From contig CM070580.1 of assembly GCA_036346355.1 (NCBI GenBank), positions 21,257,374-21,321,373 of the forward strand: a stretch of DNA of 64,000 nucleotides, in the 5' to 3' direction. Shown here piece by piece: positions 1 through 12,469 of the stretch. The notes under the pieces are model-generated. The model saw only the letters and a program-made list of their open reading frames with translations. It did no database searches and had not been told where the DNA came from. This DNA comes from Rhipidocladum racemiflorum (lineage: Eukaryota; Streptophyta; Magnoliopsida; Poales; Poaceae). The stretch's first letter is position 1, and each line of letters starts with the position of its first letter. A program made the position numbers and the translations under genes.

Positions 1-176
1 GTTTGGAAGGGGTCGAACTCGGTGACGAACTGCGGGGCGGGGGCGGGCGCGGAGGCGAAGGATTCGCCGTCATCAGCGGCGGCCGAGGAGCCAGCACCGG
101 CAGCAGGGCGGGAGGGGGGCTTGGGCGGGCGGGCCTTGGAGGGGATGGAGAAGGACAGCTTCTTCTCCTTCTCCAT
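1..176 (-). CDS. MOS2: MOS2-like G-patch/KOW nuclear protein, 5' end only
   Basis: The first 58 codons of a minus-strand gene run off the left edge. The start is the ATG at 176-174, preceded by a TATA box. The visible protein begins MEKEKKLSFSIPSK, continues with a Pro/Ala/Gly-rich linker, and ends near QFVTEFDPFQT. In the MOS2 family (nuclear RNA-binding proteins with a G-patch and KOW motifs, needed in Arabidopsis for innate immunity and miRNA processing) the N-terminus has the same plan: a short K-L-S-F-S-[IL]-P-S-K peptide, a variable linker, then FVTEFDP. The G-patch and KOW domains would lie outside the window, so the identification rests on two short motifs and their order. Another nuclear protein sharing this peptide is possible but less likely. 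Confidence 0.7.
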   Translation of the reverse strand, partial: MEKEKKLSFSIPSKARPPKPPSRPAAGAGSSAAADDGESFASAPAPAPQFVTEFDPFQ

Positions 177-264
177 GGCGGCGACGGCGATTTCGGGAAA
201 TCGAGTAGGAGCAGTGAAAATTGGAGAGAAGGGGAGGGAAGCATGCGGGAGCGTGCTAGACTGC

Positions 265-320
265 TATATAATTTTCGCGGTCTAGTTGAAGATGTTGCGT
301 TGTGAGACCGAGCTTGGGCC
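265..320 (-). promoter_or_regulatory. Core promoter of the MOS2-like gene: TATA box and site II element
   Basis: On the minus strand a TATA-type box (TATATAAT read on plus, 265-272) lies about 90 bases upstream of the ATG at 176. A TGGGCC/GGCCCA element (315-320) lies about 45 bases further upstream. GGCCCA/TGGGCC (site II, TCP-type) elements are common in promoters of plant housekeeping and translation-related genes. The spacing fits a short 5' UTR of roughly 60 bases. No transcript evidence is available. Confidence 0.45.
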
Positions 321-329
321 GACCCATAT

Positions 330-3259
330 GAATACTAGGAAATTGTACGCGGCGGCACGCCGCGTAAGAGAATATGTATGATTAATTTTGTAATACAAGA
401 AATTAGCGAATAAGCATGATTATTTGTCTTTTTGGGTATTGCTGAAATGTATTGGTAATGTTTTGTAAAATTGTGTTAGTCAGGCTATTAGGAGACGGTT
501 GTGCACACCAATTTCGTGATGTTTTGATTAAGTTAGGCGTAATTTAATTAGCAGTGCTTTAAGAGGTTAATTTAAGGATTGGCTAGATAGCTGTGAAATA
601 TGTAAATGATCTTACACTGATTATAAAAAATCGTAGAAGTTTCAGTAATTGTAATTTCTATACCATCACGTCATAAGAGGCAATGCAGCAACCAAGGTTG
701 TGTGCTATCGTGTGGCTGTAAGATCATAAAGATACTCAAAGCGAAAAGAAAAGCAAACTCTGTTTACTATATTATTTCCTAAACAGAGGTACAGGTATAG
801 TGTACGAATATTTATAAAACCGTAATTTATTTCAGGTTTGCCCAACTCTTTAGTTTTGTTGGAATGGTCAATTTTATTTTGTTGATATTTTGATATTTAA
901 CCCTTCCATCAGGTTATTTAGGAAACTCATACATGGGAACTCGATGTGTGTGCGTTAATGTTGGTCTATATTATTTGCCAACCATGAGAATTTGGGAAGC
1001 TGGAAACTCGAAGGTGGATAAACTTTGATAACCACAATTATCTTTTGCGCTGCATGCAGACATTAATACTCTCAAGCCTTAGATAATTAAATTAAAACAT
1101 TTGAGCTCTGATTTCTGTATTCAGCTATCTGCTGACAAGAGGAAAAGGAAATGCAGACTTGAAGTATAAAAAACAATACACGAGCAGAGGAAACAATTAG
1201 AACCTAAGAAAGTTTAACAGCTATTATTTTTTTCCAAATATTAACAAACATTTGTGAGGAGTCCCTTTAGAGTTTCTATCAACATTTACGGATAAACCGA
1301 TGCAAGTCTGGAGTATTAAGGAAATTAATTGGGAAACCGAACTGAAGAATTACCTTGTGATTCTTCCAAACATCTTTTACCTAATCGTAATAACTTGCAC
1401 AAGACCATGATATAAAGCGATCCCGAGTTGGATGAGCAGATTGTAAACTTTCAGGCAAGTCACCCGCGATTTGGACATCCAATGAAAGGCTTGTCGTAAA
1501 TTTTGTGAGGATGAATCGAACATCAACAACTACAGGAAAGGTAGCCAAGAAGTAGAATTAGATGACAACATACAAATTGCAATAGAAATCATATTAGCCT
1601 TTCTTTTGCAGAAATTAGTCTCAATTCTTTTGCAAGGTTGATGCATTCTTAAACAGGGGGTAGATAAGATAGAAAAAAAATGGATAATAACCAAAAAAAA
1701 AGAAAAGAACAACCAAGGATCTGAAGTCAACATATCTTTTGTAGCCGAAGGGAAATTATCTCCAAGAAAAAAAAGATATTTGATTTGTACCTTAATTCGA
1801 ATGCTATTACTCATTCATGTTCTAATAATTTATAGGACCATTTTTATTTGCAAAATCAATGGAACCTATTTCTTTTATATTCATAGAATACGATGGTAAT
1901 TCTGTGCTTCCAGAAACAAATAGGGAAATCTTCGTATAGGGGAAGCACGTAAGGATATGTAGCTAAATTGAGTTGTTAATGTAAAATTTGAATAACTCTA
2001 AGCACATGGCTATCATGGTATTATAAATTTTCTAGATGTATCTACGTATCTTTTTAGAACATGCAAATATAAGAATATCGAACAATCTAGCCGACAAATT
2101 AAATTGAGTGCTTCCATGAATGTGCAACTAAGTGTGCTACCTGATCAAATTCATCGACTAAATTTCACTGTAGTAATCAAGAAAGTAATGTAGTAAAGGT
2201 ATCTAGCAAACACGCATTTAACACAATTGGTGTGAAGCACATCATGAAATGGATACCAAAGCAATGAGCAAACTAAATTGTTCGACATATGTTTTTTCCT
2301 CTTCCGTAACAAACACGTAATTGAAAGGAAGAAAGCGTGCAATGGCATAGCTAAGGTGATTATTTCAATGATCAGATCAAGTCTTCTTTCAGATCAGCAG
2401 AGATAACAAACTCTGTTATTTTTAGCCATCTAATCCAATGCAAGGCACAGAAAAGAAATTTGCACACAAAGAACAAGACTGACATAAACAAAGATAAAAA
2501 CATTCTCTCGAAAGGCATAGGCTAGGAAAATCAAGCTATGGAGCAAAAGAAGCCATCATTTAGATGCAAAACTACATGGGTAAAAAGTATCATGAGGCAT
2601 ACAAGAAATCTTGAAAGTTGACAAAGCATATAGCCCTACAAAAGGCCAAAGTTTAAGGCATAAATAAGAATAGGGGCTTTTTATCTCTTGAATCACTAAA
2701 AATTATGATATGTCCATAAGCTGCATGAGATTAATGAAGTTTCAGACGCATATAGGACTAAATATTATACCTTCTACAGAGATATTAAAGAAACAATACG
2801 ACGTTGCCATCAATTCATAAGAACTTTAAGATAAAATTTGCTCAAATGTAAGCACATGCAAGCTTTAAAGCAAACCTTGGAAATACAAAGAGTTAAGTAT
2901 CGCGTAAGTTCAAGTGAAGGATCCTACCAGATCCTAGCACATTATAGCATAAAATTATGTCAAGCCCAAAATAAAATGATGGCGAGATAACATAATATTG
3001 CGACCAAAGAAGTCAAGCACAATTATCTATGAGAACGCATAAGCAAGGCAAGGTTTTAGCTCCACGATAAAAGCCGGACCTTAGCAAATCACAATGGCGC
3101 GATCTAAATAACATGGCATCTAATCCAACCTAGCTACTCTCCAAAGATCCATATTTCAACTGAACTTCAACCAAGAACCAAGAAAGCTAGAATTCAGAGT
3201 GGTGAGCCCACCAAGAGGGAAAAAGAGCAAAATCGTGAATCCATGACCATGGATTAGAT
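330..3259. other. AT-rich intergenic DNA, no recognised gene
   Basis: About 2.9 kb of AT-rich sequence with only short, low-quality reading frames. I see no protein family, terminal repeats or tRNA-like structure. The part nearest the MOS2-like gene is presumably its upstream region. Confidence 0.5.
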
Positions 3260-4230
3260 TCAGGACATAGAGAAAGACAGTAGTAGGGGGGGCTTGCTCG
3301 TTTGGGTGCAGTCCCGGTGGCCACCTGCTGTCGCTGAGGACGCTCTCGCTGTGATCACTTCAAGAGAATCTCCTTCGCTGGACTCTCTGCAGATGAAGAA
3401 CACCCCCCAAAAATAAAACCAGAACAAAAAAACGCGGCCCAAAAGGAATCAAGCACCAACCTTCTACTGAAGCACCCAAAACTCGGACACACTGCCGGAG
3501 TGTGTGACGGAGAGAGTATCGTGGCCGTCGAAACCATCGTTGGCGCTAGACGCGACCTTCTACTGGAGCACAGAAGAACAGAGGTGACGGCGGGGCAAGA
3601 AGGGTGCGACGGGAGGGAGCGGGCGTCTCCCGCTTCGGTGGACGGGACAGCGTAGTAGGAAGAACGGCGGGCCGTGGGGCTGCGGAGGCGCGGGAGAGGA
3701 GAGGGTGGCGGCGGTGGGCGAAGCAAATGGAAGGATCGAGAAGAAATCAACATGGGTAAAGCCGTGGGGCTGCGGAGGCGCGGGAGAGGAGAGGGCGGCG
3801 GCGGTGGGCGAAGCAAATGGAAGGATCGAGAAGAAATCAACATGGGTAAAGGATATCGGGCCGGGGAACGGGCAAAGAGAGCGAACCAGGGGAGGCTGCC
3901 AGGAGCGAGGGACAGCCGCGAAGCGCGCGAGGAGGAGCAAAGGCCGCGAGGCGAACCGGGGGAGCCTGCGACGCGAGCGAGACAGCGGCGGAAGGCGCGA
4001 GGCAGAAGCATAGCGCGCGAGGTCGGAGAACGGCGCGGTGCGGGTTCCCCCAAAACGGAAGAATCGAGAAGAAAGCGAGCTGGGTAAAGGATACTGGTGG
4101 TCTACGCGAGCGGCAGACCGAGCATTAGCTGGCGGCTCGAACGGATGCGCCAAAGGAGCCGACACGCGGACATCGTCGGAGAGCCTGAAACCTCCGGAAC
4201 TTAATATAGGTATAATTTTCTTTTAAGTGC
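3260..4230. other. GC-rich low-complexity block
   Basis: An abrupt GC-rich island between AT-rich flanks. Long open frames exist on both strands (for example minus 3355-4053), but they are Pro/Ser/Arg-rich or Arg/Gly/Glu-rich without any domain, as expected when GC-rich sequence lacks AT-rich stop codons. It may be a promoter or first-exon region of an unrecognised minus-strand transcript, or a captured fragment in an old transposon. The sequence does not decide. Confidence 0.35.
3671..3850. repeat. 90-bp tandem duplication
   Basis: Two head-to-tail copies of a 90-bp unit, 3671-3760 and 3761-3850, both starting gccgtggggctgcggaggcg. I see one difference between them (ggtgg against ggcgg). 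The near identity indicates a recent duplication. The unit length is a multiple of three, so frames through it stay open. Confidence 0.9.
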
Positions 4231-4583
4231 CCCTTTCGAACACGGAAACTCTACACGTAATTATATACTCCTTTTGTAAGACTTGTTTTTTAAATTATTT
4301 TATTTGTAAATATAAGATTTGTATATAAATTTAACGAGATCTTTTTTCTCTACATCTATTTATTCTCTCCCAACCATATGCATTTATTCATTACCACCCA
4401 CATAAATATATCTTTTATCTTTCAAGACAATTAAGTGGGGGCATCTAAGTCATTTTCTCTCGTGCCTTTCACAATTTTCAACACAACCTTAATCCTTATG
4501 CAAAATCAAAATACGCATTATAAAAGTTGTTAGGTTTAGAGCACGGCGAAATAATGAAGACAATGATTTAACGTGGAAAAACC

Positions 4584-5186
4584 TGTCGGGGGGTTGGGTA
4601 ATTCCCATAAATTACCTCGGGTGCCACGAACGGCCGAGCTCGCTCCCGCCCGAGCCATTAGGAGGTCGTTCCCAAGGACGATCTAGTTGGGATCTGAGAA
4701 GGTCGCGTATTCTGGCCAATAGCGAGCTCGAGCTTGCATAAGGCAACCAAGCTCGGCGCCGGGAATTGGCCGACCTGACGTGATCTCGAGGTCGGTGGGA
4801 GTAACCACCAGCGCGTAACCTCCGTTAGCCCGTTGCATCCTCCGCGGGAGCATGGCGGAGTTGTAGGATCTGCCAGTTGCCACGATTGGACGTGGTCCAA
4901 TCGTGCGGATAGTGGGGACCTGTGGAGTTTGGTCCTTTGTAAGCTATAAAAGCATCCCCACCATGAGGGAAAGACACACAGATTTCTTTACAAAAAATAT
5001 ACACGAGCTGGAGTAGGGCTATTATCTCCTTCTTGAGAGGCCCGAACCAGGGTAAATCATGTTGTCCTTGCCCACCAAGTCTAGTGAGTCACTCATCCGA
5101 GTATCCCATCACGTGAGAAGGGTCGCAGCTTGGTCCCTCCACCAACAAGTAAGCTCGGCGGGGCCTCGCTTCCCCAATCGTCGACA
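4584..5186 (+). repeat. 5' LTR of Gypsy copy 1
   Basis: Begins tgtcggggggttgggtaat and ends atcgtcgaca. A TATA box (TATAAAAG, 4945-4952) marks the U3/R promoter. It differs from its partner at 15509-16109 by roughly a dozen substitutions and several 1-2 nt indels. Confidence 0.95.
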
Positions 5187-5188
5187 AA

Positions 5189-5206
5189 TGGCGCCGTCCG
5201 TGGGGA
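5189..5206 (+). other. Primer-binding site of Gypsy copy 1
   Basis: The sequence TGGCGCCGTCCGTGGGGA starts two bases after the 5' LTR. It resembles the complement of the plant tRNA-Asp 3' end (TGGCGCCGTTGCCGGGGA) with a few mismatches. Such sites are typical of Tat and Athila elements. Confidence 0.85.
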
Positions 5207-5237
5207 CCGACTTTCCTTTCGTGAGGAATCCCTGAGG

Positions 5238-6900
5238 ATGACAAGCTCCCAAGAACGCCAGGCCTCGGCGCCCGGAATCGAGGAAGAAGACAAGCGATTC
5301 TTCGACAATGGGGCCGACGTCGGCCTTGAGAATCATGACGGTTCGGAGCTTCTCCATGGAAACCGCCGCCGAGCGATTCTTTCGCTCGGCTCGACGCCTC
5401 TCGGACGACGAGTATGACAAAGCTCTACGATGGTCCGACATCCTCGACCTTTTCGAGCTCGACCAGGGGACGCGTCACGGAGACACCGTGATGTCACCCT
5501 CGCGATCCGTCCAATCCCGTAACGTCTTCGTTGCGGAGGAGGATGGAAATGTCGGGAGCAAATCCCCGGCCGAAACGCGTCTTCACCGCTATGAAGCGGC
5601 CAAGGAGCACCTGCAGACATCTCTGAATCGGACACTGGCCAGCTTACGCCGGCAAGTCCGTGGTGGCCCGGCCGACAAGACCAGGGCCGAAGCTCGTGAG
5701 AATTTCCGCAGCGTCACACCGCCGGAGTTCGCGGCGACGCATTTAACGAGCCAGCATTCGCTGCCTCTCGGCGGGAACGCCTTCAAGCCTTGGCCGCGGT
5801 GGTGCGCAACCTCAGAGAGTTTCCTGAGCAAGTCGACCTAGAAGCCATGGGTGCGGCTGTGGCCGACGACCTCGAGGAAATCGCCACAGACATAAAAGCG
5901 GCGGAAGCCTCCCGAGAAAGGGATGCCCAGAGTAATTCCTGGGAACGCCGCCGCCAGGCGTCCGAGCGCCTCCACCCCGACGACTCACGCAGCCATACCC
6001 GGAGTGACCGGCGCGAACGCGACCGGGCTCGGGAGGGCACCCGGAGCAATTCCCGGGGGCTCCCTCGGGACCAACGGAATGCGAGCCACGGCGAGCGGCC
6101 GAACATTCCTCTTCGGCCACTCTCCGCCCTACAAGCATAGGAGATATTCTCTCGCCTGGGCCACGAACCTCGGGCTCGGCTGGGGATCGCCGACCATGGC
6201 TTCGCAATGACCGTCCCGACAGTCCTGTTTTCGGGTGCAGGGCTTTCGCGACGTCGCTACGACGTGTGACCTGGCCAATAAGGTTCAAGCCGGGTCACAT
6301 CGAGAGATTCGATGGGACGCAGAACCCCGACGAGTTTCTCTCGATCTACACCACGGCCATTCTAGCCACTGGAGGTGATGAAAGGGTCATGGCTAACTTT
6401 TCGCCTCTGATCTTTGGGCCAGGCGGCTCGGGACGTGGCTATTCAACCAAAAGGAAAACTCGATCCGGTCCTGGGCACAACTGAGCAGCACTCTCCAGGC
6501 CAACTTCCGTAGTCGCTACGCCCGCCTCGGAAGGAGCGCGACCTTGAGCGTCGATACAGACGGAGGGCGAGACCTTGCGCCGCTGGCCCGGCGCTTCATG
6601 CAAGTACGCAATTCCATCCCAAGCATCTCGGATGAGGCGGTTGTCCGGCTTTCAAGTTTGGGGTCCGAGACGACGCTTTACTCAGACCTCGAAATTCACC
6701 CGACATCACGGCCAGCGAGCCGCTCCGCATGGTCGACCGTTACGCCAACGCGGATGAGGCCGCCCAATGGAAGAAGGCTTTGGGCGAGGAAAGCTGCCCC
6801 TCGGCTGGACTCGAAGGCGTCAAGCGAAAGAGCGTGAGCTCGATCGAGAAAAAAATCAAAAAGAAGAAAAAACCCTCCGTCTCCGACATGGTGGCGGCCA
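5238..6900 (+). pseudogene. gag (N-terminal and capsid part) of Gypsy copy 1, frameshifted
   Basis: The presumed start is the ATG at 5238 (MTSSQERQASAPGIEEEDK), matched by a similar start in copy 2 (61684, MTNSQDRQG). The frame shifts near 5335-5345 and repeatedly afterwards. Recognisable capsid segments are PIRFKPGHIERFDGTQNP (about 6270-6325) and RFMQVRNSIPSISDEAVV (about 6590-6650), typical of plant Gypsy Retrotrans_gag domains. The capsid would form the virus-like particle. Broken as it stands. Confidence 0.8.
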
Positions 6901-7811
6901 TCGAACGACGACAACGGCCGACCTCGCAATCGTATAAAGGAGGAGCCGCGAAAGGAAAAGGCCGACCGGTTCAGCGGAACAACGAGCAAAACCGGGACGA
7001 CCAAGACCGCGGCGACCAGCGCGGACGGGCTAGCGCCTATTTTTGCCCGCTCCACCAGGCGCATGGACACGACCTGCGGAATTGCAGAACATGGGCCTCC
7101 CGCCTGGAGCAATTCTACAATGGCAAGGGTCCCATGCCCACGCTCCCAGAGCAAGAAGGAGACGTCAAGGGCAAGAAGCCCGCCGAGGAGGAAGATACGG
7201 ACATGGAGTACCAGGAGCCGAGAAACCACATCGCCGTGATATTCGGGGGCTCCGCCGCCTATGGGTCTCGTCGGGAGCTGAAGGAGGCCGCACGTGAGGT
7301 ACTTCGTGTCACTCAAGGGAAGCCTCCTGTTCAGCAGCTTAAGTGGTCCGAGCTGCCCATCACCTTCTCTAAGGACGACTGCCCCCCGGGGATGACGAAA
7401 CCCCAGAGGCTCCCGACGGTCGTAAGTCTAACGATCTGCAACACCGCGGTAGGACGAGTGCTCGTGGACTGCGGGAGTTCCCTGGACCTGATATCGGCCA
7501 GGGTCCTGGACGAGATGCAAATTCCTCGGTCCAAAGTCAAGAGCGTCGTAGTCCCTTTCTACGGGATAGTCCCCGGCACCTCGGCCAAGCCGCTCGGACA
7601 GATCGTCCTGCCCGTAACTTTCGGAAGCCCGAGCAACTTCCGAACGGAGTTGATCACCTTCGAGGTAGTCGATTTCGAGTCGGCCTACAACGCCATTCTG
7701 GGCCGACCGGCGCTCGCCAAGTTCATGGCCGCCACGCATCACGGGTACCAATGCCTGAAGGTTCCGGTCCGCGGCATAATCTCGGTGAAGGGAAGTCCGA
7801 AGCAGCCCTAA
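6729..7811 (+). pseudogene. gag C-terminus and aspartic protease of Gypsy copy 1
   Basis: A 360-residue frame, open to a stop. A Lys-rich basic stretch is followed by a zinc-knuckle-like FCPLHQAHGHDLRNC at about residues 107-121. A protease domain around residues 240-330 has the active-site Asp in VLVDCGSSLDLI and the flap/hydrophobic motif NAILGRPAL. The D-C-G-S form instead of D-T/S-G is common in grass Gypsy proteases. The protease would cut the polyprotein. The frame is separated from the reverse transcriptase by a stop at 7809-7811 and a shift, so no full polyprotein can be made. Confidence 0.85.
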
Positions 7812-8004
7812 AGCTGCGACGAGAGGGCATTAGACATGGTCGGGCAACGCCTGCCCAAGGCCCGACCAAGAGCCGAGGAGTTCCCGGCCCAAGGCTACCC
7901 TCCAGGCCGGGGGAGAAACTAAGGCAATCCTGCTGTGCGACGCAGAGCCAGGCAAGGTCGTACACGTGGGGGCTTCCCTGGATCCCAAATAGGAACTCGA
8001 GCTC

Positions 8005-8625
8005 GTGACCTTCCTCCGGAGAAGCGTGGACACGTTCGCCTGGGAACCGTCCAACATGCCCGGAGTCCCAAGGGAGGTCGTCGAGCACAAAGCTAGCGAT
8101 TCGGCGACAAAGCCTGCGGCGAAGCTCAGGCGCTTCTCCCCGGAGAAGCAAGCTATCATCAGAGAGGAACTGGACAAGCTCCTCAAAGCCGGTTTTATAC
8201 GGGAGGTCGATCATTCTGATTGGTTGGCCAACCCAGTTATCGTGAAGAAAAAGGGGGGCAAGTGGCGCATGTGTGTCGATCACACAGGACTGAATGCCGC
8301 ATGCCCAAAAGATAATTTTCCGCTACCTCGGATAGACCAGTTGGTCGACGCAACGGCCGGCTCCGAGGCGATGAGCTTTCTGGACGCCTATTCAGGTTAT
8401 CACCAGATCGGCATATCGCCCGACGACGAGGAGAAAACTTCCTTCATCACGCCGTTTGGCACATTCTGCTACACGACCATGTCCTTCGGTCTAAGGAACG
8501 CTAGAGCGACCTTCCAGCGCCTCATGCAGAAAACCTTCTCGGACCAAATAGGTCGGAACCTGGAAGTATATGTAGACGACATAGTCGTCAAGAGCAAGAT
8601 GGCCTCGGTCATGTACCCGATCTAG
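8005..8625 (+). pseudogene. Reverse transcriptase (fingers/palm) of Gypsy copy 1
   Basis: The open frame carries the classical Ty3/Gypsy motifs in order: IVKKKGGKWRMCVDH, LDAYSGYHQI, FGLRNARATFQRLM and YVDDIVVKSK with the catalytic Asp pair. The frame ends just after YVDD. Compared with copy 2, one G is missing from the run in cctcggtcatg near 8609, so a single-base deletion causes the break. The thumb continues in another frame (LNPEKCVFG...). Confidence 0.9.
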
Positions 8626-9959
8626 AGGAGACCTTTCATAACCTCAATAAGCATCGAATAAAGTTGAACCCTGAAAAATGTGTGTTCGGGTCAAGGTGGC
8701 AAGGTACTCGGCTACATGATCGGTCCACAAGGAATCGGGGCCAACCTCGAGAAGATAGAGGCCATCGAGAACATGCGGCCACCCACTTGCACGCTGGAGG
8801 TTCGATCCACGACGGAGGATGGCGGCCCTAAGTCGCTTCATCTCGCGGCTCGAACGCGGCCGCCTTTCTTCAAGGCGCTCGGAAGCACGGCGGTTTCGCT
8901 TGGACAGAGGAAGCGGCATCGCTCTTTCAAAGAATTAAAGCTATATTTGTCGAGACCCCGGTCTTGACCACGCCGAGAATGGGAGAGGTTCTCTTGCTCT
9001 ACCTGGCCGCCACACCCCAGCGGTAAGCGCAGTCATAATCAGAGAACGGGGACGGTGCAGCGCCCGATCTACTACATCAGCGAAGTCCTACACGGACCAA
9101 AGGAGCGTTACCCCGAGGTCCAGAAGCTCCTTTATGCGCTCCCCGTGGCCTTAAAGAAGTTAAGACACTACTTCCAGGCCTACAAAATTCGAGTCCCGAC
9201 CAACTTCCCGCTTAGAGAAATTCTAGGGAATCAGGACGCAAGCGGACGGATCGCGAAGTGGGCCATGGAGCTCACCGAATTCGAGATCGAATTCTCGGCC
9301 AGGACCGCGATCAAATCCCAGGTCCTAGCGGACTTCCTAGCCGAATGGACAAATCCTACCCCATCTAAGTCTGAACTCGACCAGACCGAGCACGGTCGCT
9401 GGGTCATGCACTTCGACGGATCCCGAGCTTACAATTGCTCTGGGCCGGAGTGGTCCTCGAATCCCCAGGGAGCGGATCGATCGCCCTCCAACTACATTTC
9501 GGCGCAACGAACAACGCAGCAGAATATGAGGGTCTGCTAGCTGGACTTCGGGCGTGCAAGACGCTCAGAGTCCAACGACTAACTGCGAAGGGCGACTCGC
9601 AGCTGGTTGTCAACCAGGTTAACAAGGAGTATCAGTGCTCCGATGACTCGATGGCGCTTTACCTGGCTGAAGTAAGGAAGATGGAAAAGTACTTCAGAAA
9701 CTTCGAAGTACTATACATCCCCAGGAAGGACAATGCCCTGGCCGACCATCTATCGAAGGTCGGTTCCGCCCAGCTTCCCGCCCCGGCGGGGGTGCTCGTC
9801 GAGCACCTTTATAAGCTCTCCATACCCACCGAAGAGGAGGCAACCGAGACGGGTGGTACTGTCTCCTTCCTCGAGCAGGGTGCGAGTTGGATGACGCCAT
9901 TCATTCAATACCTCGTGCACGGACATCGCTTTGAGGAGGAAGCCGAGAAATCCGGCTAG
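8626..9959 (+). pseudogene. RT thumb, RNase H and archaeal-type RNase H of Gypsy copy 1
   Basis: Split over several frames. The thumb region is at 8650-8800. A first RNase H-like region (9055-9360) has YYISEVLHGPKERYPEVQ and later LADFLAEW. A second, archaeal-type RNase H follows at 9400-9760, with catalytic-residue motifs FDGS, NNAAEYEGL, GDSQLV and NALADHLSK. The two RNase H domains in tandem place the element in the Tat lineage. The last part of the frame (9435-9959) is intact for 174 codons. Confidence 0.85.
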
Positions 9960-11104
9960 TAAGGCGGCTCCTCGGCCTATAAAATGGTCGAGGGCCTCTT
10001 ATACCGCAAAGGCGCTTGGCGTCCTCTCCAAGTGCATCACCCAAGAGGAAGGCAAATATCTCCTCAAAGATATCCACGACGGGATGTGTGGAGCTCACTC
10101 GTCCTTTAGGACCTTGGTGAGCAAAGCCTTCCAGTTGGGTTACTACTGGCCGACGGCCCTGGCCGGCAGCGCTCAATAGTGACCGCTTGCCGATCTTGCC
10201 GATTCCATGCCGGAAAGTCCATCACCAAGATATGCACTGCAGACTATGCCCCTAACCTGGCCGTTCTCGGTTTGGGGCATCGACATACTCGGTACATTTC
10301 CAGGAAGGAAGGGTTGTAAATACACTGCTCGTCGCAATCGACACCTTCACTAAATGGATCGAGGCCGAGCCTGTATCAACCATCTCGACAAAGCGGCTAA
10401 AAGGTTCTTCCGCAATAACGTAGTGACGCTTTGGCGTTAAAGTCGCCTCATCACGGACAACGGCACTCAGTTCACAAGCGAGGTGTTTCGAGGCTTATTG
10501 CGAGGAGGTCGGGACCAAGATATGCTTCGCATCCGTGGCCCACCGCAGAGCAATGGGGCGCCGTGCGCGAACAGGCAGATCATCCAAGGAGTCAAGAAGA
10601 GAGTCTTCAAGAACCTCGACGGCATGGTCAGGCCTGGGTGGACGAGCTACCTCCCGCCCTTCTGGTCGGTCCGCACCACGACGAGCCGAGCTACGGTGAG
10701 ACCCCTTTCACCAGATATGGCGCGGAAGCCGTACTACCCGTCGAGGTCGCCCCGATCCCTAAGGGTGAATCTAGCCGATGACATCGACGCAGAAGGCGGC
10801 GCCTTCGACCTCGACCTCGCGGAAGCAACTTCGAGAACGGGTTACTGCTGCGATCCGCGGTTTACCTCGCAAGCTCTCCGCAGCACGCCGCTAAATCGGT
10901 ACGACCGAGGACCTTACATATCGGCGATCTCGTTCTGCGACGGGTCCAAGACTTGTCAAAGGCTAACAAGCTAACACCGAGATGGGAGGGTCCTTACACG
11001 GTCGTCTCAACAGCACGCCCGGGGGCTGTCCGCCTCACGATGGAAGATGGTCGAGAACTAGCCAGCACTTGGAACATCGACCAACTGCATAAGTTCCATG
11101 TCTA
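9960..11104 (+). pseudogene. Integrase of Gypsy copy 1, frameshifted
   Basis: Recognisable parts: a zinc-finger region (IHDGMCGAH near 10075, then CRSCRFHAGK in another frame near 10190), the first catalytic Asp in LLVAIDTFTKW (near 10330), and the second Asp in RLITDNGTQFTS (near 10450). The C-terminal GPY-type motif LTPRWEGPYTVV lies at 10975-11010. The region that should hold the catalytic Glu (SNGA...) is disrupted by indels near 10545-10570. The coding sequence ends around 11104. It would insert the cDNA; as it stands it cannot. Confidence 0.85.
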
Positions 11105-11754
11105 ACCACACCCACTTTACTCCTTTAATAAACTTCGACACCTTGGCCTCCCGGTTTCTCTCTCTCTCTCTCTCTTTTCTCTTTTAAACCCCACCCCCGC
11201 GAAATCTCGCAACCAAGCTCGATCCAGATCAAATATCAGGAGCAGGCTCGCCGTCGAAAAAGCAGACGGCGTCATTTACCACCTAACATCGGGCCACCAG
11301 AGCTCAACCTCGAGGGCTTCCTTCCTCATAAGTCGACCATCTTTTTCGCGGCAGACCTCCGCCGCAGGTAAAGATTCGCATGGACACCCCTCGGATGGTT
11401 CCGAGCTCGGGCCAGCCGGTGGGCGGTATAGACGCACCGTACACTAAAAGGCCACACGATCTCCGCAGGGCACTACTCCGTCAACGAGGTCGTGCCCGCA
11501 GCCTACGCCCACGACCTCCGTTGACGGCGGGGGCTATATGGGTACCGTGTGGCTACAACCTAGAGCAGCTTTCGCACAAGGTAGTCACTCCCTAGTACGA
11601 TCGTCCGCTAGCTCGCATAACCATCAAAAAAAGGGGGAACAACGGGAGGAAGAAACTCGTTATCATTACAAGGGAAACAAAAGCGTATCTATTAAATTCG
11701 AAACATTCTTTGTTCGACTAGGAGGTTTTTTGAGTTTTTTCAGGTAAAACACGG
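11105..11754 (+). other. Spacer after pol in Gypsy copy 1
   Basis: Non-coding spacer with a CT-rich run at about 11157-11180 and no recognised domain. The corresponding spacer of copy 2 lies at about 55081-55780. Confidence 0.5.
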
Positions 11755-12240
11755 GAAGAAGGAATTACAGGAGGCCGGCACGCTTCTCGTCCTGTAGAGC
11801 GACAAGCTCCTCCCGCACGGAGTCGAGCTCGGACTCGAGGTCGAGCACCCGCGCCGAAGCTTCACGACCTTCGCTTGTCGCCGACGAAGCCGCCTGGACT
11901 CCTCCCGTTCTTTGGTCGATCGTCCTTTCGCGCCGAGCGGAGTTGCGCAGGTCGCCACTGCCGCTTCAAGGCCCGACCTCGCCGCTTCACTCGCCGAGGC
12001 GCTCCTTAAGAAAGTGCACGGACTCCTCCATCTTCTGCCGGATCTCGGCCTCGAAGACTTCGGCTCGGCGACCAGCGCTCGAGCTCGCGATCCTAGCGTC
12101 TTGCTCGGCCTGGTGCTTCGCGACGACTTACGGTGGCACGGTCGCGGCGTGGAAGTCCTTCATGGTGGTCTCCAACACTGCGCAACAAGGCGTCTCGGTC
12201 GCGGCCAGGATTTTTGGGACAAAAGCACATAAGTGTTAGG
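11755..12240 (-). pseudogene. C-terminal coiled-coil part of the antisense ORF, copy 1
   Basis: Read on minus, the frames resemble the better preserved copy 2 segment (54660-55080, plus), whose peptide carries MKDFHAAILPPKVVAKHQAEQ and a heptad-like AELERLVAEL stretch. In copy 1 the frame is broken. Opposite-strand reading frames in this position are characteristic of Tat elements; their function is unknown. Confidence 0.6.
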
Positions 12241-12469
12241 AGACTTACCCAACAGAGCCGAGCCTCCACTCCTCTGGAACGGCTCGGCGGGGTCCTCCGT
12301 CCGTTTTTACTCCTGGCGGGGGCTTGAGCTCGAGCTCCCCGTCCCTCGGGGCGGGAGACCTTGCCTCGAGGGTCAACCTCCATCTCCTGCGGAGGGACGG
12401 CCTCGAGAGCAAGGACCACCTCCCGCCTCTTCCTCCCGGCAGAGTTGCGCTCGGGGCTCCTCCTCCTCG

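Noticed and set aside
3355..4165. Long minus-strand frames (over 200 codons) in the GC-rich block
   Set aside because: Two overlapping frames are both open and consist of Pro/Ser/Arg low-complexity sequence with a 90-bp duplication; no domain. Open frames are expected by composition.
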